Of a stretch of DNA of 6,510 nucleotides, positions 1 to 4,191 are shown piece after piece. The translations under genes and the position numbers were made by a program. How positions within the stretch are numbered: the first letter of the stretch is position 1; each line of letters starts with the position of its first letter. The notes below the pieces were generated by a model. That model saw nothing but the letters and a program-made list of their open reading frames with translations, had not been told where the DNA came from and ran no database searches. The DNA is taken from NCBI GenBank assembly GCA_007120685.1, contig SKNG01000427.1, forward strand, positions 1-6,510, given 5' to 3'. The stretch comes from Paracoccaceae bacterium (lineage in GTDB: Bacteria; Pseudomonadota; Alphaproteobacteria; Rhodobacterales; Rhodobacteraceae).

Positions 1-270
1 GCGGCGCTGATCCCGCCCGCGCCGAAGGTTTCCGCCGGTGCATCGCTGAACGCGGGCGTCAGCTTTGACCTGCCCGACGCGCCGGGCTTCGGCGGCGGTG
101 CGGGGATCGGGGCCGGGATCGGGGGGGGCATCGGAGCGGGCGTGTCGCTTGGCGGCTCGGCCGGCCTGTCGGCCGGCGCGGGCGTCGGCGCCAGCCTTGG
201 CGGCGGTCAGGTCGCCTCGGTCGGCCACCAGGTCAACCTCGCCGACATCCTGTTCAGGGAGGACGCATGA
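1..270 (+). CDS. 3' end of a tail/CIS structural protein with a Gly/Ser-X repeat C-terminus (possibly the LysM tube-adaptor protein)
   Basis: Frame 1 is open from the window edge to TGA at 268-270, giving the last 89 residues of a protein that starts upstream. The visible part has no catalytic motif. A Pro-containing lead (residues 1-10) is followed by a tract in which odd-numbered positions are almost always Gly, Ser, Asn or Asp (11-24), a short Pro-Asp break, and then twenty strict (Gly/Ser)-X pairs (31-70). The last 19 residues are ordinary and end LADILFREDA. In known CIS loci the gene just before the VgrG/gpD-like hub is often a LysM-domain adaptor (Afp7-like), so that role is inferred from position only; no LysM sequence is visible. 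It could equally be another tail or tube-associated protein. The reading frame is well supported by the tight junction with the next gene; the product name is not. Confidence 0.75.
   Translation, partial: AALIPPAPKVSAGASLNAGVSFDLPDAPGFGGGAGIGAGIGGGIGAGVSLGGSAGLSAGAGVGASLGGGQVASVGHQVNLADILFREDA
91..210 (+). repeat. Degenerate 12-nt / tetrapeptide repeat coding for (Gly/Ser)-X pairs
   Basis: Inside the first gene, twenty consecutive residue pairs begin with Gly or Ser. They group loosely into a four-residue unit of the form [GS]-A-G-[IVL]. The DNA shows matching 12-nt periodicity: GGGATCGGGG occurs at 103-112 and 115-124, and TCGGCCGGC at 157-165 and 169-177. Codons vary elsewhere in the tract, so the protein pattern is kept beyond simple DNA slippage. 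Such alternation suits a flexible or flat beta/polyproline-II segment, but no structure can be assigned from sequence alone. Confidence 0.8.
257..263 (+). promoter_or_regulatory. Shine-Dalgarno site of the 58-aa gene
   Basis: GGGAGGA lies within the 3' end of the upstream gene. Two ATG codons follow in tandem at 267 and 270. The GGAGG core is 4 nt from the first and 7 nt from the second, so spacing favours 270, which also gives the TGATG overlap used at other junctions in this cluster. Confidence 0.65.
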
Positions 271-446
271 TGCCGGGACCCGATGTCGAAATCGACGAGA
301 TGGAGGCGGAAATCACCGGCGCCACGCGGCAGGTCGAGCGCTCCCTCGACCGCCGCACCGCCCCCGGCGAGGCGGCGATGGCGCGCCGTCTGCGAGAATT
401 CATGACGCGCGAGGCGTGGCGCACCGCCCGCCTGAGCGACGACTAG
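270..446 (+). CDS. Small charged helical protein of unknown function
   Basis: This 58-residue reading frame is too short to stand out by length, but it exactly fills the space between its neighbours. Its ATG overlaps the previous stop (TGATG), it has a good Shine-Dalgarno site, and its TAG stop is 12 nt before the next start. A start at 267 (59 residues) is also possible. The product has an acidic N-terminal third (PDVEIDEMEAEI) and an Arg-rich remainder (ARRLREFMTREAWRTARL), with no Cys, no signal peptide and no membrane segment; it is likely mostly alpha-helical. I do not recognise a family. Small proteins of about 60 residues occur in CIS loci (for example Afp6 in the antifeeding prophage, which lies one gene earlier), but no similarity is claimed. 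A chaperone or small baseplate component would fit the position. The gene call is fairly secure; the role is unknown. Confidence 0.7.
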   Translation: MPGPDVEIDEMEAEITGATRQVERSLDRRTAPGEAAMARRLREFMTREAWRTARLSDD

Positions 447-451
447 AGGAG
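445..451 (+). promoter_or_regulatory. Shine-Dalgarno site of the hub gene (GTG start)
   Basis: AGAGGAG overlaps the TAG stop of the 58-aa gene and lies 7 nt before the GTG at 459. It supports that non-ATG start, because no in-frame ATG follows for about 35 codons and the intervening residues are needed for the N-terminal part of the hub fold. Confidence 0.65.
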
Positions 452-458
452 CGGCGCA

Positions 459-1550
459 GTGCCCGAGGATCGCCTCTATGACGCCGACATCGTCGACACC
501 CGCCCGGTGATCGAACTGGACGGAGAACAGTATGAGACAATCCCCGAACTGCTGGTCTCGGTGGAGATGCGCGAGCAGCTTGGCGGGCTGAGCAGCGTCG
601 AGATCCTGCTCGACAACCACCTCGACCACGAGGGCGTGGGCCTGGATTTCGCGTGGGAGTTCACCGAGACAAACCGCTTCGCCCCCGGCGCGGCGCTGCG
701 CCTGCTGACCGGCGATGCCGCCGCGCCCACCGAGCTGTTCCGCGGCCGTATCAGTGCCGTGGCGCTGGAAATGGCAGAGCGCGGCCAGCCCCGCCTGCGG
801 GTGATGGCCGAGGATGCGTTGATGCCATGGCGCATGATCCGCCGCGACCGGACCTTCGCGGAAGGTCCGCTGCGCGACCTGCTGGAAAGGCTGACCGCCG
901 ACACGGGCCTGACCGCCGTGATCACCGGCCTGAACGACGAGGTGGACGCCCAGCAGCAGCTCAACGAAACCGATCTCGGCTTCCTGCGGCGCCTGCTGGA
1001 ACGCTACGACGCGGATGCGCAAGTGGTGGCCGAGGAACTGCACATCTCGCCCCGCGCCGCGGTGGACCGGGGCGGCGTGACGCTGGAACTGGGCCGGCAG
1101 TTGCGGTCGATCCGCGTTACGGCCGATCTCGCCGATCAGCGCGCCGAGACGCGGATCAGCGGCTTCGACCTGATCGGCGGCAGCGCCGAGGCGATCACCG
1201 CCAGCGAGGACCAGCTTGGCCCCGGCGAGGGCGTTACCGGCAGCGAACTGGTCGAGGACGCCTTCCCCGGCACCGCCGACCGGCTGACGCGCATGGCCTT
1301 CCGCAACACGGCCGAGGGGCAGGCACTGGCCGACATGGCCCAGCGCCGCCGTGCCCGCCGCTTCGTGATCGCCGAGGGCGAGGCGACCGGCAATCCCGCG
1401 ATCCGGGTCGGAACGGTGCTGACGCTGGAGGGGCTCGGGCCGCGCTTTTCGAACGACTACTACACCGTAAGCGCATGCCACCGCTACCACCGGCGGCAGG
1501 GCTATCGCACCGATTTCACGGCCGAATGCGCCTATCTGGGGAGGATATGA
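459..1550 (+). CDS. Phage late control gpD / VgrG N-terminal-like baseplate hub protein
   Basis: The 363-residue product reads as a hub protein of the gpD/gp27/VgrG-N type, which forms the trimeric ring joining the inner tube to the spike. Visible landmarks: an N-terminal beta-rich region with a FRGRISAVALEM strand (94-105); an ADTGLTAVITGL segment (147-158); the family hallmark QLNETDLGFLRRLLERYDAD (167-186), matching the usual N-E-[ST]-D-x-x-F-[LV]-x-R-L-L pattern; and a C-terminal part with NPAIRVGTVLTLEGLG (312-327) and YYTVSACHRYHRRQGYRTDF (334-353), where hub and VgrG proteins typically carry a YxVxxxxHxxxxxGYxTxF-like end. Length is close to stand-alone gpD proteins (about 350-400 residues), and the OB-fold/needle part found in fused VgrG proteins is absent; the next gene supplies it. 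Start is GTG at 459. Its stop overlaps the spike gene start. The family assignment is strong; the exact particle type is inferred. Confidence 0.9.
   Translation: MPEDRLYDADIVDTRPVIELDGEQYETIPELLVSVEMREQLGGLSSVEILLDNHLDHEGVGLDFAWEFTETNRFAPGAALRLLTGDAAAPTELFRGRISAVALEMAERGQPRLRVMAEDALMPWRMIRRDRTFAEGPLRDLLERLTADTGLTAVITGLNDEVDAQQQLNETDLGFLRRLLERYDADAQVVAEELHISPRAAVDRGGVTLELGRQLRSIRVTADLADQRAETRISGFDLIGGSAEAITASEDQLGPGEGVTGSELVEDAFPGTADRLTRMAFRNTAEGQALADMAQRRRARRFVIAEGEATGNPAIRVGTVLTLEGLGPRFSNDYYTVSACHRYHRRQGYRTDFTAECAYLGRI
1538..1545 (+). promoter_or_regulatory. Shine-Dalgarno site of the spike gene
   Basis: GGGGAGGA lies in the last codons of the hub gene. Tandem ATGs follow at 1547 and 1550. 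The GGAGG core is only 2 nt from the first and 5 nt from the second, so 1550 is the likelier start. The same frame is open upstream to beyond 653, but that extension merely overlaps the hub gene. Confidence 0.65.
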
Positions 1551-2209
1551 TGACCGCCCAAGTCCTGCCCAACGCGGCGCTGGAACTGGGCGAGGTGACC
1601 TCGGTCGCCGACCCCAGCTCGCTGAACCGGGTGCAGGTCAGGTTCCTGTCGCGCGGCCCGGAAGGCGGCAGCCTCGCCTGGGCGCTGGTGGCCGCGGGCT
1701 TTGCCGGCGACCGCAACGGCGCCTTCCTGATCCCCGATGTCGGCACGCGCGTGGTGCTCTCCTGCCTCAACGGCGACCCGCGCTATCCGGTGGTGCTGGG
1801 CGCGGTCTGGGACGGCTCCACCGAGAGCCCCGAGACGCTGGAAGGCGATGCGGTCGACCGCTGGAGCTTTACCGGCAAGGCCGGCACCCGGATCGCGATG
1901 ATCGAGGAAAGCGGCAATTCGCAGATCGTGCTGGAAACGGCCGGCGGCAACCGCATCGAGATCAACGACAACGGCAGTTCGGTGACGATCACGCAGGGCG
2001 GCAACGAGGTAAAGCTCGATTCCGGCGGCATCAAGCTGCAGAGCGCCAGCGCGGTGGAGATCGAGGCGAGCACCTTCCGGCTCACCGCCGCCTCGGCGAA
2101 TTTCGACACGCCGCTGGCAAACTTCTCGGCGCTCGTCATGTGCCAGCTGCTTCAGACCAACACGGTGGTCTCGGCCACATACACGCCAGGTGCGGGGAAC
2201 ATGCTGTGA
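1550..2209 (+). CDS. Phage baseplate assembly protein V (gpV/gp5 OB-fold) spike protein
   Basis: The 219-residue product is a central spike (needle) protein of the gpV/gp5-C type, expected to trimerise under the hub and lead the inner tube during contraction. Residues about 13-90 form the OB-fold: GEVTSVADPSSLNRVQVRFL, the IPDVGTRVVLSCLNGDPRYP stretch (61-80) and VVLGAVWDG (81-89) are typical. After a linker, GKAGTRIAM and GGNRIEINDNGSSVTIT (132-148) begin the short beta-strand repeats of a trimeric beta-helix, continuing through NEVKLDSGGIKLQSASAVEI. The protein closes with YTPGAGNML (211-219), like the ends of CIS-type V proteins as I recall them. There is no His anywhere in the protein, so the HxH iron-binding apex known from P2 gpV is absent. 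Start 1550 gives a TGATG overlap with the hub; 1547 adds one Met. The stop overlaps the next GTG. Confidence 0.88.
   Translation: MTAQVLPNAALELGEVTSVADPSSLNRVQVRFLSRGPEGGSLAWALVAAGFAGDRNGAFLIPDVGTRVVLSCLNGDPRYPVVLGAVWDGSTESPETLEGDAVDRWSFTGKAGTRIAMIEESGNSQIVLETAGGNRIEINDNGSSVTITQGGNEVKLDSGGIKLQSASAVEIEASTFRLTAASANFDTPLANFSALVMCQLLQTNTVVSATYTPGAGNML
2194..2198 (+). promoter_or_regulatory. Shine-Dalgarno site deciding the GTG start at 2206
   Basis: GGGGA lies 7 nt before the GTG at 2206-2208, which overlaps the spike gene stop as GTGA. The frame is open further back to an ATG at 2140, but that start would overlap 70 nt of the spike gene and has no comparable upstream site. Confidence 0.6.
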
Positions 2210-3789
2210 AACACGTCACGTTGCTCGATGGCCTGAACCTGGACGGCGCGCCCGCCTCCGCGGTGCTGGCGCCGACGCTGCTGCGCTACGACCTCGGGCC
2301 GGATGTGGTCGAGCGCTTCTTCGACGACCTGAAGCGTGACGACTGGCTGGACGCGCTGAGGGCGCGCGCCGAGTTGCAGCAACGGAGCGGGCGGGCGCTG
2401 GTGGACCAGCATGTGCATCGCAAGCTGGTGCTGGTGGCCGTCGATGCGGCCTGCCTCGCGCCCGGCTTTCCCCGGCTTGACCCCGCCAAGGTGCCCGAGG
2501 CCGCGATGGTCATCCGCCGCGAGGTCGGGCCCGGCGCGGATGCCCCCTACGGCGTGCAGATCTGGGCGCAGGACCGGCAGCACCGCCCGCTTGGCTGGGT
2601 GTCGGCACCGGAAGGGGCCCTTCGGCCCGACAGCGACTTCGACCCCGACGCCGCGCGTCGCCGCAGCCGCCTTGCCGGACGCAACCCCGCGCTGCGCTTC
2701 AGCCTGCGCATCACCGGCGATGCCGACGGCGTGTCGGAGACGGTGCACCGGCTGTTCCCGATCCCGCCGGACATCGCCGCCAGGATCGGGCGCTCGATCT
2801 GGTTCGCGCCACTGCCAACGACCTCGATGGCCGTGGCCCCCGCCGCGGCGCCGCCGCCGCCCTTCTCGCTGGCTGACGTGAAGGCGCGGGTGCCCAACCT
2901 CTTGCGCATTGACCGCGACGCCGCGCTTCTGCCGCCGGCAAACGGCACGGTGACGCTTGCACAGTTCCGCAATCCTCCCAACGACGGCATCGCCGCACTG
3001 CGCTCGACGCTGACATGGCTGGGGCAGGAAACGGGGTTCTTTACCGGTGCCGACAGCGCGGCGAGCCTGCGCGCGGCCCTCGCCGGCATCACCATCGCGG
3101 GCACCACGCAGGGCAACCTGCGCGACTGGTTCGACGCCGCCAATGCCGCCCTGGCGGAAGACCGCGACCCTGCCGGCGGCGCGTCCGTCTCCTTCCTCGA
3201 CCGCAAGGCCGGTCCGGGCGCGGTCGCCACGCCTCAGGCATGGCCCGCCATCACCCAGGCGCAGTTCGACGCCATCGCCGCCGGGGCGATGACCGCCATG
3301 TCGGCCCGCTGGGGCACCCTTTCACCCTCGGTGACGCGCTTCGGCCCGGCGGGCGACCGCTATCACGTCCGCTGCTTCCTGCGGGTGGACGACTGCCCCG
3401 GCTGCCCGCCGCGCATCCTGTGGTCGCCGCTGAGCCGCAGCTACACCATCCGACCCTGGTTCGAGAGCGCCGGCGCGCCGCCGCAGATGATCGAACTGCC
3501 CGACCTCGGCAACCTCGCCGACATCCGCCCCGACATCGCCGTGAAGGTGCCGCCACAGATCCAGCAGTTCATGGACAAGATCAATCTAGACGGGCTGATG
3601 GACGGCAAGGCGCCGAAGACCAGCCTGTCGTTTGGCATGATCTGCGGTTTCTCGATCCCGATCATCACGATCTGCGCATTCATCATCCTGCAGATCTTCC
3701 TGACACTGCTGCATATCATCTTCTTCTGGCTGCCGTATGTGAAGATCTGCATTCCCTACCCCATCGTCGAGACCGAGGAGGGCGAGTGA
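2206..3789 (+). CDS. CIS/phage-tail-locus protein of unknown function with a C-terminal membrane-type segment
   Basis: The 527-residue product matches no enzyme I recognise. Residues 1-205 form a mixed N-terminal region; a Pro/Ala linker follows (211-219, APAAAPPPP), then a largely helical middle (220-370). A compact region holds three Cys (C390, C397, C400, including CPGC) beside the aromatic-rich LWSPLSRSYTIRPWF. Next come DKINLDGLMDGKAP (457-470) and a hydrophobic stretch of about 34 residues (477-510) with SIPIITICAFIILQIFLTLL, then WLPYVKICIPYP and an acidic tail. That end could span a membrane once or as a tight hairpin. From memory, unannotated proteins in other CIS loci share a C-terminus of this kind (MDGK, then SIPIITIC, then WLP and ICxPxP), but I could not check it. 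There is no N-terminal signal peptide. It sits between spike and gp25, in translational coupling with both, so it probably works with the baseplate, perhaps as a membrane anchor. The gene is certain; the role is hypothesis. Confidence 0.82.
   Translation: MKHVTLLDGLNLDGAPASAVLAPTLLRYDLGPDVVERFFDDLKRDDWLDALRARAELQQRSGRALVDQHVHRKLVLVAVDAACLAPGFPRLDPAKVPEAAMVIRREVGPGADAPYGVQIWAQDRQHRPLGWVSAPEGALRPDSDFDPDAARRRSRLAGRNPALRFSLRITGDADGVSETVHRLFPIPPDIAARIGRSIWFAPLPTTSMAVAPAAAPPPPFSLADVKARVPNLLRIDRDAALLPPANGTVTLAQFRNPPNDGIAALRSTLTWLGQETGFFTGADSAASLRAALAGITIAGTTQGNLRDWFDAANAALAEDRDPAGGASVSFLDRKAGPGAVATPQAWPAITQAQFDAIAAGAMTAMSARWGTLSPSVTRFGPAGDRYHVRCFLRVDDCPGCPPRILWSPLSRSYTIRPWFESAGAPPQMIELPDLGNLADIRPDIAVKVPPQIQQFMDKINLDGLMDGKAPKTSLSFGMICGFSIPIITICAFIILQIFLTLLHIIFFWLPYVKICIPYPIVETEEGE
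3637..3738 (+). other. Predicted transmembrane-type hydrophobic segment near the C-terminus
   Basis: Codons 478-511 of the gene at 2206-3789 encode an almost uninterrupted run of Ile, Leu, Phe, Met, Val and Trp, with single Gln and His residues, one Pro (P485) and two Cys (C480, C490). It is long enough for one tilted helix or a hairpin. The flanks are charged or polar: Lys-rich DGKAPKTS before it and an acidic TEEGE tail after it. Nothing else in the window has this character. Confidence 0.8.
3775..3782 (+). promoter_or_regulatory. Shine-Dalgarno site of the gp25-like gene
   Basis: GAGGAGGG lies 6 nt before the ATG at 3789 and is made from the Glu/Gly codons of the upstream gene's acidic tail. 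It fixes the start at 3789 even though the frame is open far upstream (to about 3015) in the shadow of the previous gene. Confidence 0.7.
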
Positions 3790-4187
3790 TGCAGAGCCCG
3801 TTCCTGCCCGGCCTGCCGATCGGCTTCCCCCTGCTGCCGGTGCCCGATGCGACCGGCACCCTGCGCTGGCCGAGCCTGGACCAGTCGGTCCGCCAGACGA
3901 TCCGCGCCATCCTGATGACGCGCCCCGGCGAATGGTTGCTTCAACGGCAGCGTGGCGTGGGCCTTGGCACCTATCTGCAGCAGCCAAACGGGGCCGAGAC
4001 CCGGCGCAGGCTGCGCGAGGCGATCACGCGCGAGGTGGGACGCATGGAGACGCGCATCAAGCTTGACGGCGTGGAACTTGCGCCCTCGGGCGAGCGCGGC
4101 GAGGAGATCACGATCACCATCCGTTACCGCATCAAGCGCAGCGGCGCCCCCGGCACCGTCAGCGTCACGATCAGACCGGGAGGCTGA
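3789..4187 (+). CDS. GPW/gp25-family baseplate wedge protein
   Basis: The 132-residue product has the size and layout of the gp25/gpW family, which forms the inner baseplate wedge and nucleates sheath assembly in contractile tails, T6SS (TssE) and CIS (Afp9). After a Pro-rich lead, WPSLDQSVRQTIRAILMTRP (27-46) corresponds to the family's N-terminal helix and the 'L-x-T-x-P-G-E' turn. Then come RGVGLGTYLQQPN (55-67), the helix ETRRRLREAITREVGRM (70-86), and beta-strands IKLDGVELAP (90-99) and EEITITIRYRIKRSG (105-119). Two usual positions differ: the common PGER reads PGEW (46-49), and the core EPR motif reads ETR (87-89). The ATG overlaps the previous TGA (TGATG), and the baseplate J gene starts 4 nt after the stop. 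Family assignment is firm; the functional effect of the changed motifs is unknown. Confidence 0.88.
   Translation: MQSPFLPGLPIGFPLLPVPDATGTLRWPSLDQSVRQTIRAILMTRPGEWLLQRQRGVGLGTYLQQPNGAETRRRLREAITREVGRMETRIKLDGVELAPSGERGEEITITIRYRIKRSGAPGTVSVTIRPGG
4178..4183 (+). promoter_or_regulatory. Shine-Dalgarno site of the baseplate J gene
   Basis: GGGAGG, encoding the final Pro-Gly-Gly of the gp25-like protein, lies 8 nt before the ATG at 4192. It selects this start over the ATG at 3952, which would overlap the whole second half of the gp25-like gene. Confidence 0.68.
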
Positions 4188-4191
4188 GGCG

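Noticed and set aside
159..166. GGCCGGCC palindrome as a possible operator or attachment site
   Set aside because: It is an isolated 8-base palindrome arising from Ala-Gly codons within the repeat, with no flanking symmetry.
65..481. A 138-codon plus-strand frame near the left edge
   Set aside because: It overlaps the in-frame Gly/Ser-X protein, the 58-aa gene and the hub start, and its product is Arg/Ala/Pro-rich without a domain.
207..1490. A 427-codon open frame on the minus strand opposite the hub gene
   Set aside because: Same GC-driven shadow effect. The composition is unlike a real protein and the plus-strand hub motifs are unambiguous.
653..1549. Long upstream extension of the spike gene frame, suggesting a 518-residue protein
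   Set aside because: The extension is Arg/Pro-rich noise overlapping the hub gene. The OB-fold begins right after the ATG at 1550, which has its own Shine-Dalgarno site.
2140..2205. Earlier ATG start for the membrane-tailed protein
   Set aside because: It would overlap 70 nt of the spike gene and lacks a Shine-Dalgarno site. The GTG at 2206 fits the coupling pattern.
3015..3788. Upstream extension of the gp25-like frame
   Set aside because: It is an out-of-frame reading of the membrane-tailed protein gene. The family-length protein starts at 3789 with a strong ribosome binding site.
3952..4191. Upstream extension of the baseplate J frame
   Set aside because: It overlaps the gp25-like gene and gives Arg/Ser/Ala noise. 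The start at 4192 has good spacing from GGGAGG and a typical N-terminus.
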